Below, piece by piece: positions 46,145-56,675 of a DNA stretch of 64,000 bases (its first letter is position 1; every line of letters begins with the position of its first letter). The notes below the pieces were generated by a model, which saw only the letters and a list, made by a program, of their open reading frames with translations, made no database searches and was not told the origin of the DNA. Origin of the DNA: Nymphaea colorata (Eukaryota; Streptophyta; Magnoliopsida; Nymphaeales; Nymphaeaceae); the NCBI RefSeq assembly GCF_008831285.2, contig NC_045138.2, forward strand, positions 9,765,205 through 9,829,204, given 5' to 3'. The position numbers and the translations under genes are program-made.

Positions 46145-48010
46145 GGTTTGATGTCAACCCTCCCTTCACCCCCATCCCCTCAAGTGGTCAAGAAGGGCCG
46201 GGGCCTCTCTTTCTATCTGACAGGACAAATCCAATAGGAAGGGATGGTTCTTTCATTGCATTGATATCTTCAAAGATATAGACTCTCTCTATGTGAATCA
46301 ATCGTTGGTTTGACCAACGAACGGAGTGGGCAAATTCTTGGAGCAAAAAGCATTCGCATTTGCGTTAGGGCTTGATTTGCTCCTGATGGTTGATGGTTCG
46401 TGCAGTTATCCGAATGAATCTGAGGCTCGCTTCTCCTCCCTCTCTCTCTTTTAAGATCAAGACCGCGTTCTCATCCACCTTCCTCATCTTCGGTGCAAGC
46501 CACATGGCTACCTCCGCTGTCAAGCGGGATCAAAGCTCAAGTGAAGGGGGGGGCCCACCTCACCGACGTCCAATAATGAAGTCGAGTCGAAAATAGCGAC
46601 TGTGTAGAAGGCGTTGATCAAATGCGGAATTTTCCCTGTGGCATTCAAGAAGTTGTGCAAACAAACAAAGAGAGCTCATCTGATTTGACACGATTCTGCC
46701 CCTCCGAAAGAAGGAAAAGGTGTTTTGAGTTCCACCTTCACAAGAAGAAGCCGGGGGCCTATCCGCTTTCCTTTCGGTCAGCTGCCCCTCACCCGCGTGA
46801 CAGGACTTTCCGTCAATCAATCAAATATACATCAAACATTGACTTCTCATTCTTTGTTTGTATCAAAAGAATCCCCGACACTACCTCTTTTCGATCCTTC
46901 TGGTTTCGAAGAATGTCAGAAATGTATGAAAAGCCTTGACCCTCTTCTCTGGACTCTCCGCTTGGAAAAGATCCAGGACGGAGGAGAGTGCTCTGGAGTT
47001 GGCTTGATCAACATGAAAATCTTGAAGATGTAGCAGAGTAAGAGAGTTCACAATCCCTTCTTTCTTTCTTTTTCAATCAGAAAGGATCGACTCTGCATTT
47101 CTCTCATACGCAGTCCAAGAAGACGAGCTTGATGGGTCGGAAGCCCCCGACCATCATGTTACCCACTTCGGGATCCAAGAGCGAAAAGATGACAGCAAAC
47201 ATGAGGCCTCCGGTACACCACCCGAGCCTCTTGAATAGGAAGTGGAAAGATCTGCCCAGTAGCATGGATTTTCTCTTGAGCTATAGGAGATTCCAAGAAA
47301 TGCCAAGTACTCAACCAGAATAGACTACGGCGAATAAGAAAAGTCAGAACATGACTGAGAAAAATGAGACTTTTGGAGACTGATCTGTCGACCACTTTTC
47401 CCTATCCTCTCCCTATTGTGTGAGCTGCGGATCCGCCCGCTTTAAGAGCAGCAGAACTCATTCATTCAGACTCTTCAATTTGCCTCCCATAGTGTCAACC
47501 TCAAAACCTATTGCCTCTTTTGGTGAGATCAAAGGTTCGGCTTGCCCAGCTCCTCGAAAACAACGTTCGACATGCATGTGTTAAGCATATAGCTAGCCTT
47601 TCTTCTGAGCCCCCAGGATCAAACTCTTCTTTTGACCTTGATTGGGCCCTGCAGACGTACTACTCTCAATCTCAACCTTTCCTTTTGTCTATCTTGAGTA
47701 GTCTTCTTCCATTTTGAGGTCAAAGCAGCCTCCTATTTATATACGGTACCACCAGACTCCCTCGCAGTCCAAACTCTCCTATAAAGAGTTGGCCAATAGT
47801 ACCGCAAGCGCCTCCAGGTTCAGCAGATTCAGATCTAGCTAGTTCATTCGGAAGCTTTGAACCATAGTCTCATATCAATCCCAGCGGTTCAGTCAAACTC
47901 CGTTGTGAAAATGACTGAGTCTAGATATAGAAGGAAGACTCCATTCGCTTCCTTCCCCACCTTCCCTTCCTTCATTACCTCCAACCAGATTTGTGACGAT
48001 TTCTTGAAGT
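46145..48010. other. mitochondrial-type DNA upstream of cox3, no gene recognised
   Basis: Several 60-105 codon frames on both strands (for example 46622-46939 plus and 47159-47395 minus) lack recognisable domains. No rRNA or tRNA was seen. Confidence 0.45.
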
Positions 48011-48015
48011 CAGGG

Positions 48016-48810
48016 TCAACACTAATGGCATACAATTGCCATTTTTGGTATGGTCAACACTAATGGCATACAATTGCCATTGGGAGCACTAATGGCATTG
48101 TTTTGGTATGGTGAGTACTCATGTTGGTATAGTGAGTACTAATGGCATTTGTTTGTCAAGTGAGTACTAATGGCATTTGTTTGTCAAGTGAGTACTAATG
48201 GCATTTGTTTGTACAGTGAGTACTAATGGCATTTGTTTGTCAAGTGAGTATTAATGGCATTTGTTTGTCAAGTGAGTACTAATGGCATTGAATTGCAATG
48301 AGTCCTGACCTTGGTGAGTACTGATGACATACAAATGAGTCTTGACCGACTGACCTGTTTGGTATGGTGAGTACTGATGACATACAAATGAGTCTTGACC
48401 GACTCACCTTTTTTGGTTTAATATTAGAGTCAGCACTCATTTTTTATGGAAAATGGCATTTGTTTGTCAAGTGAGTACTAATGGCATTTGTTTGTCAAGT
48501 GAGTACTAATGGTATTGAATTGCAATTAGTTCTGACCTTTCTATAATTATAATGAGTCCTGACCTTGGTGAGTACTGATGACATACAAATGAGTCTTGAC
48601 CGACTGACTTTTTTTGGTATGGTGAGTACTGATGACATACAAATGAGTCTTGACCTTTTTGGATCCTGACCTTTCCAGAGAGTCCTGACCTTTCCATAAC
48701 CTTTCCATAACTTTTCCTAAAGAATTGTTATTTTGTTTTGTCTTTTCAAAAAGACTAATGACATACAATTCTCATTAGTCCTGACCTTTCCATAACCTTT
48801 CCATAATTTC
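48016..48810. repeat. right modular repeat array
   Basis: Same modules and orientation as the left array. A strict 28-bp tandem repeat (unit starting GTGAGTACTAATGGCATTTG) begins at 48132 and repeats at 48160, 48188, 48216, 48244 and 48272. The GAGTACTGATGACATAC module lies at about 48316, 48369, 48569 and 48626. CCTTTCCATAA repeats follow to 48810. Confidence 0.93.
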
Positions 48811-49308
48811 CATTACATGAAAGATCTCTCTTTCTTTCTAGGGCCAGTCGGGTTACGATTGGGGCTTCGGTTGGTTGGGGCTTTAGAAAGCAAGTTGAAT
48901 TCATACTGTGCCCATCCGCAGTTACAAGTAGTTTGACCGCTCAACAAGCGTGGAAAACATATATATGTTCAAAGAGTATGATGGGCCCAACCAAACACAG
49001 GGCCCGAGCTTGAGACCTTGAACTTCTCGTTGATGATGGTGATTTGGGGGCAGTGACTGCTTTGGGGCAAAGCAAGTGGCTGCTCATGAAGATGAGACAA
49101 AGCTTGCTGTCAATATCAGAAATGACCTCTTTGAGATGTGAGGTGCCGGAGTCACCTTGTCTGATAAGGATATTGATTTGGATAGGCCGAGAGAAAGGAA
49201 GGTGGTAGGGTAGGCACCAAAGAGGCTAAAAAAGAGCTGTGGTGGCGAGAGTAGCACTGCAAAGGAGAAGAAGCGTGCTGCAGGAGTTCCTCCAGTGATT
49301 GATTGAGG
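48811..49308. other. junction region right of the array, origin unclear
   Basis: Non-repetitive sequence of intermediate composition. It could still be mitochondrial or already nuclear; no gene recognised. Confidence 0.35.
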
Positions 49309-49500
49309 CACTATAGTTGACCTCAACACCAGGTGTGATGTGAGCGGTTCAAAGGTGATCAACCAACTGGAGTTGATGAGGCATCTGTCAAGGCGGGCTC
49401 TGATGCAGCCAGGGCCCTCTTTCTTCCACGTAAATCGACTTCCAATGAAGCCTGCATCCGCCAAGCTCGCTGCTACTCTTTTGCAGAATTTCATCCAACA
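49309..49500 (-). pseudogene. LINE endonuclease-domain fragment
   Basis: The minus frame from 49494 reads DAGFIGSRFTWKKEG, then ARLDRCLINSSWLITF and LTSHLVLRS. This matches the end of the AP-endonuclease domain of plant L1-type LINEs (GFxGxxFTW, RLDRxLxNxxW, then a HLxRxxSDH block). The SDH catalytic triplet is lost. There is no reverse transcriptase nearby, so this is a short relic. LINE pieces also occur in plant mitochondrial genomes, so it could belong to the insert. Confidence 0.75.
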
Positions 49501-50082
49501 TTGAGAGGGCTAATTGTTAAGGTTTTATAACTTTGATACAGGTTTAACTGTGTTATGGTTGTAATTTTTATCTCGTCAACTATACTGCACTCTTGGATGT
49601 CATGGTTCTAACTGTGTTATTTTATTTTTTACCTAAATTTTTTATGGTACTGCATGCTTAATACGTAGGTGTAAACATCAACATTTTGTTGTTTTGAAAG
49701 ATCATCTTCCAATTTCTTTCCACGTGAAATTGGGGAGGAGTAGAAAAAAAAAAAACTACTACTAATAGTATTAAAAAAATCTCTCAAATTTTATATCCTG
49801 TGCATCAAACATGGTTAATTTTACCTTGCAAAAAACTATATTGTGCATCAAACATGGTTAATTTTACCATGTTAAATTCTATTTTGTCATCAAACAAAAC
49901 CTCAGATTGGAAGAGAGAAATTTCATCCTGTAAATTTTTTCAAAAAAATTTACTATTGTAAATTCTTCTTGTGCATCAAACGGTAAACGAAGAATTCTAC
50001 CATTTGCCTATCAACTTCCATGACTTCATTCCAGCAACGTATCAACAAGTTTTTGTATTATGAACAAACCATTGAAGTTTTT
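49501..50082. other. AT-rich spacer with a 41-bp-spaced direct repeat
   Basis: TGTGCATCAAACATGGTTAA occurs at about 49800 and again at about 49841, followed both times by TTTTACC. Sequence near 49970-49990 repeats part of it (TGTGCATCAAACGG). Possibly a decayed MITE; ends not defined. Confidence 0.5.
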
Positions 50083-50087
50083 GTATC

Positions 50088-50374
50088 TGTAGAAACACGA
50101 ACCATAAGGAGAGAGCAGAGAAAGAACACACAATATACGTGGAAAACCTCATAAAGAGGTGAAAAACCACGGGGAAGCTCTGACCTAGGGGCAAACCGCA
50201 ACCCTAGGAGAGAGAAAATTATATTCACTTAACTCAACAATTACATGTAAGTGAAGAATAAATAGGAGGGAGAGAAAGAGTGCCGCCTAGGGTACCGAGC
50301 TAGCCTCGGTACCCATGCCCCATAGGATCGGGTCCAGATATGGACCCGGTTCCCCATTACAATATATTCTAACA
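50088..50374 (-). repeat. Copia-C 3' LTR
   Basis: A 287-bp LTR. On the minus strand it starts TGTTAGAATATATTG and ends CGTGTTTCTACA. Confidence 0.96.
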
Positions 50375-51280
50375 CTCCCCCTCAAGCTTGGCATACATGT
50401 CAAACATGCCAAGCTTGCTAACATTTTTCTCAAATTGAGATGTACATAAAGACTTAGTTAAGACATCAGCAACTTGATCTTCAGACTTCATATAGGGCAG
50501 AATCAACTCCTTTGAATCTATGCGTTCCCGTATGAAGTGGCGATCGATCTCCACATGTTTGGTTCTGTCGTGCATGACTGGATTGTTTGCCAAGTTAATA
50601 GCAGACTTGTTATCATAATACATCCTCATCTTCTCTTCCATTTTAACCCCAATATCTGCTAAAAGAATTTTGAGCCATAACATCTCTGTAACCCCCATAG
50701 CAACCGCCCTGTATTCAGCCTCAGCACCGGACCTGGAACAAACTTCTTGTCTTTTACTTCTCCATACCACAAGGTTACCTCCAAGAAAGATGCAGTATCC
50801 TGTGGTAGACCTCCTAGTATCTGTGCATCCTGCCCAGTCGGCGTCAGAGTATCCTTCAATGCTGAGTTGATCTTGTCGAGTGTAGAGCAGTCCTTTCCCT
50901 AGGTCATTCTTTAAGTATCCCAATACTCTTTCAGCACTTTTCCAATAACAATCAGTAGGGGCATGCATAAACTGACTTAACACACCCACAGCATACGTAA
51001 TATCCGGGCGAGTAAGAGTGAGATAAATAAGTTTACCAACCAGCCGCTGATACCTCCCTTTTCCTTCCTCATCCAAGATAGTCCCAGATTTGATACTTAT
51101 CCTTGTGCCAGACTCCATTGGAGTAAGAAAGGACCTGCATCCCAGTTTACCTGTCTCTTTTAGAAGATCCAAAGTGTATTTTCTTTGGCTCATAACAAGT
51201 CCAGTATCAGATCACGCGATCTCAATCCCCAAAAAATACCTTAGTTTACCTAGATCTTTGAGATCAAATTCCGCAGCTAA
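50369..51280 (-). pseudogene. Copia-C RT C-terminus and RNase H
   Basis: After the frame break near 51300 the sequence reads MKETLAAEFDLKDLGKLRYFLGIEIA, then a TGA at about 51214 (CGA expected), then MSQRKYTLDLLKETGKLGC. RNase H follows: LTRPDITYAVGVLSQFM, YSDADWAGCTDTRRSTTGYCIFLGG, YYDNKSAINLANNPVMHDRTKH and VADVLTKSL. The active-site residues of RNase H look intact. The frame ends inside the start of the 3' LTR. Confidence 0.9.
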
Positions 51281-51288
51281 CGTTTCTT

Positions 51289-51700
51289 TCATCTTCTTTT
51301 TTTCTCTTCGTCATCACCTGTGACAATCATATCATCTACATATACAAGTAGAAGGCTCACCAGATCATTTCTCTGCTTGATGAAGAGGGTGAGATCACCA
51401 TTTCCCTGTTTATATCCATTAGTTTTCATTACAACCCTTAGTCTTTCAAACCAAGCTCTAGGGGACTGTTTGAGATCATACAAAGCTTTCTTGAGATAGC
51501 AACACTTCCCGTTCTGAGCATATCCAGGCGGCATGCTCATATAGACTTCTTCCTCAAGGTGACCATTCAAGAAGGCGTTCTTGACATCAAGTTGGTCCAT
51601 GCTCCACTTCTTTTGCACTGCAAGAACTAAGATGACCCTTACGGTCTTCAGTTTCGCCACGGGAGCAAACGTCTCAAGATAGTCAATCCTATATTTCTGG
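51289..51700 (-). pseudogene. Copia-C reverse transcriptase core
   Basis: It starts after a TGA (GGA expected in the VAKG motif, about 51703) and keeps ETFAPVAKLKTVR, MDQLDVKNAFLNG (catalytic aspartate), KKALYDLKQSPRAWF and the YVDD box in LLLVYVDDMIVTGDD. It then loses frame at an A7 run at about 51295-51301. Confidence 0.92.
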
Positions 51701-51705
51701 CTAAA

Positions 51706-52542
51706 TCATTTAGCAACAAGATGAGCTTTATAGCGTTCTACAGTGCCATCAGGTTTGTACTTCACATTAAACACCCACTTGGAACCAACTAAGTGAGTTC
51801 CCCTGGGGATATCAACAACCTCCCACGTATTGTTCTTTTCTAGGGCGTCCATCTCCTCTGTCATGGCCTGTAGCCATTTAGGATCCTCCCTGGCATCTTC
51901 CACTGACCTGGGAATAACAGCCGTAGATAAAGAAGTAACAAAGCACTTGTAGTCTTTACTGAGTTTTGCATACGAAACAAATCTCTGAATAGGATGAGAA
52001 GTACATGACCTGGTGCCCTTGCACAGGGCTATGGGAAGTTCTTCATTCATTGGACTTAGATCATCCGGGGAACTCACAAGATTGGGAAGTTTGGGATTGG
52101 TAACATCAACGTCTTCCATCACATCCTTCCTCTTTCTGTTGTAAACCTGACCAAATAGGTGATCACGAGACTGTTCTTCCACAGGCCCCTCCTCCATCTG
52201 ACTGTCTCTGTCCTCACTGACAGCATCTTCCACACTTGGAGAACTAACCGTATAATCCAAGAAATCCATGAACTGAACCAACTGATGCGAAGAATACTCT
52301 TCCCTTCTGTCACCTAGACACTCCCCCTGAAGAGGATTCGCAGGAAAGTATGCCTCATGTTCATGAAAGGTAACATCCCTGGAGACATATACTCTGTAAG
52401 TGCTAGGGTCAACACACTTGTATCCCTTCTGGGTGGAAGAATACCCCAAAAAGACTGCTTTGATGGACCGAGGATCAAGTTTCTTGAGAGTGGGACTATG
52501 ATCATGAACAAAACAGACACACCCAAACACCCGAGGGTTCAA
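51706..52542 (-). pseudogene. Copia-C integrase C-terminus and start of RT
   Basis: A 278-codon stretch after a TAG stop (about 52545). It reads RVFGCVCFVHDHSPTLKKLDPRS and AVFLGYSSTQKGYKC, the usual end of Copia integrase. A variable acidic linker follows, then the RT start PKWLQAMTEEMDALEKNNTW and GSKWVFNVKYKPDGTVERYKA. It ends with VAK and a TGA. Confidence 0.92.
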
Positions 52543-52545
52543 AGG

Positions 52546-54666
52546 CTAGGGATTCTGAGTAGGCCACAACACAGAATAAGGGGAATGACCATTCAACACA
52601 CGAGTAGGCATACGGTTGATAAGGTGAGCACTAGTGAGAAGTGCGTCCCCCCAGTACCTCTTAGGGACATGACGTTGAAACATAATGGCCCGGGTAACAT
52701 TTAACAAATGGCGGTTTTTTCTTTCAGCCACTCCATTCTGAGGAGGGGTGTAGCTACAGGATGTTTCATGAATAATACCCTTGCTTTGCAAGAAGTCATC
52801 AAGGGATTGAGAGACATACTTTCGGGCATTGTCAGTACGGAAGGCCTGAACAGTGGTCTGGAATTGAGTTTCGACAAATGCCACAAAGTTTTTGACAATG
52901 CCGGGAACTTCACTACATTCTTTCAACAAATACACGAACGTACACTGGGAGTAGTCATCAATAAGAGTCATGAAATAGTGAAAGTCACGACAAGTGGGTA
53001 CTCCCGAAGGACCCCAAACATCAGAGTAAACCAAAGCAAAAGGACGGTTGACTTTATTGAACGAAATAGGGTACGAGGCCCTAACATGCTTAGACAACTG
53101 ACACACTTTACAGGCGAAGGTGTCCAACGAAACAGAATGAAACATCCTAGGAAACAACTTTTTAAGCAACTGGAATGGAAGATGACCAAGTCTCTCGTGC
53201 CAGCGCATAATGACGGATCTGTCCTTCATGCCAGGCAACTGTCCACTAGTGGCTGAAATCAAAGCAGAAGCAACCTGTACGGGCAGTTTGTAGAGGCCAT
53301 CAATAACCGAACCAATCCCAATCTTCTGCCCCGTCCCCAAGTCCTGCAGGAAACAACAATCAGCATAGAAAATTAGATTACAGTTTAGCTCTTTGGTAAT
53401 ACTGCTGACAGATAACAAATTTATGGGAATATTGGGAACAAGCAGGGCATTATGAAGACAATATTTGTTCAGTAATGATAAACTCCCTTTTCCAGCCACA
53501 GAGATAGAAGAACCATCAGCCATAGACACACGCTGCTGCCCAGAGGTCAACTTGTACTCTTGAAACATCGTAGGATCCCCTGTCATATGATGAGTAGCCC
53601 CACTGTCAACAATCCAATCACCGAGAGAGGAATTACATTGATCACTAGTAGCAACCAGGGCCTGGGCTAACTTAGCCCCCTCAAAAGTAGAAGCATCATC
53701 CTGGGTAGACAAACGACTGATGTATGCTTGCAACTCTTTGAGTTGATCTGAGGAGAGCTTGGATTTGGCAACATTGGATGACCCCAAACTAGGCTCGGGC
53801 ACAGAAGGAGCACGGCGATGAGAAGGAGGATGACCCCGGACGAGACGCTTCTCAGGATGAAGATCCCAACAAAAATCAACAGAATGGCCCACTTTGTTGC
53901 AATGGCTGCATCGTCGAGTAGAACGCTGCCTTGTCCCTGAAGTATGGCTCACAAAGGCTGCTGGAGAACTCCCCTGACTGGAGTCAATATACATAATCTG
54001 GCGCCGTTGCTCCTCAGACTCAATACGAGCATACACCTCTTCGATCCCAGGAATCTCAACACAGTTAAGAATCTGACTCCGAATGGTTTCAAACTCATCA
54101 CGCAGGCCTCCAAGGAAGATAAAGGTGCGGTCCATCCATTCCTTTTCCCAATACAGGGCATGATCTACACCACATTTCCAGTCATCATTCACATGATAAT
54201 CAAGTTCCTCCCATTTGGTCTTCAGGGCGGCATAGAAGGAGGCAACAGATAAATCATCCTGTTTAAGAGCATATATGTTACGTTTGATTTGATATGCACG
54301 TAAAACACGCTTCTTACGACCATACATTCGTGGAAGAACAGTCCACATATCATAGGCAATCGATTTACGCAAGATCAAAGGCTGAATATCTGCGGAAACC
54401 GAACTAATAATCCATACTTTAACCTGACTATCTTCCAACGCCCAGGTCGGCCATTGCGAATCAGTTTTAGAAGGCGCAGGTTTCTCCCCAGTGATATAGT
54501 GCAAGCGACCACGACTAGTAATTCCGATTTCTAGGGCAGCAGACCACGAGAGATAGTTATCCTTGTTCAGCCGGATGGAAGTGATATGAACAGGCAAGTT
54601 CTCACTCTTGGTATTGCTGCCCGTGTCCAGGGCATCATCAAGCTTGGGGATCACTGCGTCAGTCAT
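52546..54666 (-). CDS. Copia-C gag-protease-integrase frame
   Basis: A long open frame of 706 codons from the ATG at 54666 (MTDAVIPKLDDALD). Order: gag with LNKDNYLSWSAALE, the zinc knuckle CSHCNKVGHSVDFC about one third of the way in, the protease active site WIVDSGATHHMTGD near the middle, the pre-integrase zinc site MRWHERLGH...CKVCQLSKH, and the integrase core with SDVWGP, FRTDNARKYV and PPQNGVAERKNRHLL (D, D and E all present). It ends at a TAG inside the integrase C-terminal part. Everything up to that point appears functional. TTG-type starts farther upstream are unlikely. Confidence 0.93.
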   Translation of the reverse strand: MTDAVIPKLDDALDTGSNTKSENLPVHITSIRLNKDNYLSWSAALEIGITSRGRLHYITGEKPAPSKTDSQWPTWALEDSQVKVWIISSVSADIQPLILRKSIAYDMWTVLPRMYGRKKRVLRAYQIKRNIYALKQDDLSVASFYAALKTKWEELDYHVNDDWKCGVDHALYWEKEWMDRTFIFLGGLRDEFETIRSQILNCVEIPGIEEVYARIESEEQRRQIMYIDSSQGSSPAAFVSHTSGTRQRSTRRCSHCNKVGHSVDFCWDLHPEKRLVRGHPPSHRRAPSVPEPSLGSSNVAKSKLSSDQLKELQAYISRLSTQDDASTFEGAKLAQALVATSDQCNSSLGDWIVDSGATHHMTGDPTMFQEYKLTSGQQRVSMADGSSISVAGKGSLSLLNKYCLHNALLVPNIPINLLSVSSITKELNCNLIFYADCCFLQDLGTGQKIGIGSVIDGLYKLPVQVASALISATSGQLPGMKDRSVIMRWHERLGHLPFQLLKKLFPRMFHSVSLDTFACKVCQLSKHVRASYPISFNKVNRPFALVYSDVWGPSGVPTCRDFHYFMTLIDDYSQCTFVYLLKECSEVPGIVKNFVAFVETQFQTTVQAFRTDNARKYVSQSLDDFLQSKGIIHETSCSYTPPQNGVAERKNRHLLNVTRAIMFQRHVPKRYWGDALLTSAHLINRMPTRVLNGHSPYSVLWPTQNP

Positions 54667-55033
54667 CTCAATCCCCAAAGAAGGTCACAACCGGCGGCAG
54701 AGAAGGCACAACCCACAGTGGCGGAAAAAAAGACAACCGGCGGCGGTGCAGGAAAAAAAGGCAAGAATGGCAGCGGAGATAACCCAGTCGGCAGCGGCGC
54801 TGGGAGCGGCGACGGCGGCAGTGCAGGACGTCAGCAAAAAAGAACCACACCGGCGGCGGTGCTTGGAACGACGGCGGCGGCGGCGTTCCTGGACGCCGGC
54901 AGCGCTGGGAGCAGTGACAGCGGCGGCGCTGGGAACTGCGATGGCAACGGTGCTGGAAACGGCAACGGAGGCGGCACGAGAAACGGGGACGACGGAAAAA
55001 CACTACTTGCACACCAACGATCTCACACGCGAT
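54667..55033 (-). other. Copia-C leader, GC-rich CGGCGG-type sequence
   Basis: Between primer site and gag ATG lies about 370 bp dominated by GCC/GCG triplets (GGCGGCGG on the plus strand). Long frames on the plus strand here are compositional. Confidence 0.8.
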
Positions 55034-55046
55034 GGCTCTGATACCA
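55034..55046 (-). other. Copia-C primer-binding site
   Basis: The minus-strand TGGTATCAGAGCC abuts the 5' LTR and is a full match to the initiator tRNA-Met 3' end site used by Copia elements. Confidence 0.92.
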
Positions 55047-55333
55047 TGTAGAAACACGAACCACAAGGAGAGAGCAAAGAAAGAACACACAATATACGTG
55101 GAAAACCTCAGAAAGAGGTGAAAAACCACGGGGAAGCTCTGACCTAGGGGCAAACCGCAACCCTAGGAGAGAGAAAATTATATTCACTTAACTCAACAAT
55201 TACATGTAAGTGAAGAATAAATAGGAGGGAGAGAAAGAGTGTCGCCTAGGGTACCGAGTCAGCCTCGGTACCCGTGCCCCATAGGACCGGGTCCAGATAT
55301 GGACCTGGTTCCCCATTACAATATATTCTAACA
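55047..55333 (-). repeat. Copia-C 5' LTR
   Basis: A 287-bp LTR, partner of 50088-50374; about nine differences by eye, including a CT/TC pair near 55256. Confidence 0.96.
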
Positions 55334-55408
55334 GTATCTATATGCAATTGATTATGTGTGTTATTTAGGATTGACAAGTAATATTTACAAAAATTTTCTT
55401 TCTTAATG

Positions 55409-55518
55409 CATGGACTCTCTCTCTCCCTCTTTCTCTCCCTCTCTCTCTCTTTCTCTCTCTCTATCTCTCTCTATATATATATATATATATATGGAGAGAG
55501 AGAGAGAAAGAGAGAGTT
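55409..55518. repeat. (CT)n-(AT)n-(GA)n self-complementary microsatellite
   Basis: A CT-rich tract (55409-55470) is followed by TATA repeats and then a GA tract (55493-55518). The CT and GA arms can pair around the AT core. Confidence 0.93.
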
Positions 55519-56667
55519 ACCTACAAGCTATGTAGAAGAAGCAATACAAAGGGACATCATTGTGTGTGTGCACATGCAATCCTCGATGGTCATAATTGTT
55601 GGTAGTGCAGTCATTATTTCCCGACGGTATAGCATTGGGAAAATATTAGATTTCTCAAAGATCAAAAGTGTCTTCTATTCCAGCTAGAAATCAACATATT
55701 TCACGATGATTTCAACTGTTGCAAAAGGAAATCTTAATTCCCAATGCCTAACATGGTCAACAATCATGGTCATTTTTTGCCAGCCATCAGAACTACTTTT
55801 CCCTACAAAAGTTTAGCCGTTGACACCTAATATGTCGGCCATTCCTTTGCCGATGCCTATGGAGGATACGTATGCAAATACTAAAATCATTGTAGTGAGA
55901 GTTTCTCTCATGAGTCTATTTAACTTTATACATGTTTGTGTATGCTTTCAATTTGTGATATAAGGCTATTCCGATCACACCTTTTACCTTTTGCTTTAAG
56001 ATTTATGTGATTAAAATACAAGTAAACTTTAATTTATCTTTATTTATTGGGTGAGTAGGAGGAGTATTTCATACTACCACCCAATAAAGGGTTGAAACAC
56101 TCATACTTTCTCCTAGAGTATACTCCTTACTATGTTTCAACTTACATATCAGTATTTCTATTTTGCAGCACAAAAAATTGGCACTTTAGGCACTTTAGAG
56201 ATTCAAAACGAAGATTGACTGCCTACCAGCCCTTGTCCTGCATGTTGTGCCGACCCCCTTGGGGATCATTTCACCTTCATTGACATGAAAAGCACAACAT
56301 TAATTTATGGTAAGATGAAGCCCATTTAAGAACAAAGTTGAACCAAATATGGCTAGAAATTATCCAAGGTTGAAAATCACTTAGGAAAATGTGGGCTTTG
56401 GGAATAATTTTATGACTATATTGATTTTGAGAAGCCTTCATCTTGGGGAGAGCCAGATTTCATTTGAGCCTTCAATTTTTGATTATTTTAAGGAAATATG
56501 TAGGTGATCAACTAGGGAAGGCAGGTTGTGCATCACATATGGAAGATTGACCAATGAAGAAAGGATAAACCAATGATCGACGTTTCATCTTATTGAAGCA
56601 AAAAATACTTTCGCACCAAATAATTGGGTCAACATTGTGTATACTAGGAAAGCCTCTTTCATTGATG
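55519..56667. other. intergenic DNA, no gene seen
   Basis: AT-rich sequence without recognisable coding or element ends. Confidence 0.45.
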
Positions 56668-56675
56668 GATAAGGG

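Larger units (their letters stand above)
39340..48010. mobile_element. mitochondrial DNA insert (NUMT)
   Basis: About 8.7 kb with higher GC content than the surroundings and mitochondrial genes ccmFC, sdh4 and cox3 on the minus strand. The genes keep codons that plant mitochondria correct by C-to-U RNA editing, for example R where cox3 protein needs W. This shows transfer as DNA, not via edited cDNA. The insert may also include the flanking arrays, since identical modules lie on both sides. Nuclear retrotransposons lie on both sides in this window. Misassembly of organelle sequence is the alternative. Confidence 0.8.
50083..55338 (-). mobile_element. Copia-C: young Ty1/copia retrotransposon, TSD GTATC
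   Basis: The element proper is 50088-55333 (5246 bp), flanked by GTATC at 50083-50087 and 55334-55338. Both LTRs are 287 bp and differ at about 9 positions by eye (about 97% identical). On the minus strand the 5' LTR ends at 55047 and the primer site TGGTATCAGAGCC follows directly. The polypurine tract TTGAGGGGGAG precedes the 3' LTR. All Copia domains are present in order, with four disabling changes in pol. It is the youngest and most complete element here. Confidence 0.96.

Noticed and set aside
39367-48010. Mitochondrial tRNA or rRNA genes in the insert
   Set aside because: I looked for T-arm words and conserved rRNA motifs and found none that fold or fit.
39340-48010. The window as an organellar genome
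   Set aside because: Nuclear retrotransposons with TSDs and a spliced expansin gene lie on the same sequence. An organellar insert is the simpler reading, although misassembly cannot be excluded here.
54586-55051. Two long plus-strand frames rich in Gly/Ala and Arg
   Set aside because: They cover the GC-rich leader of minus-strand Copia-C and show only triplet-repeat composition.
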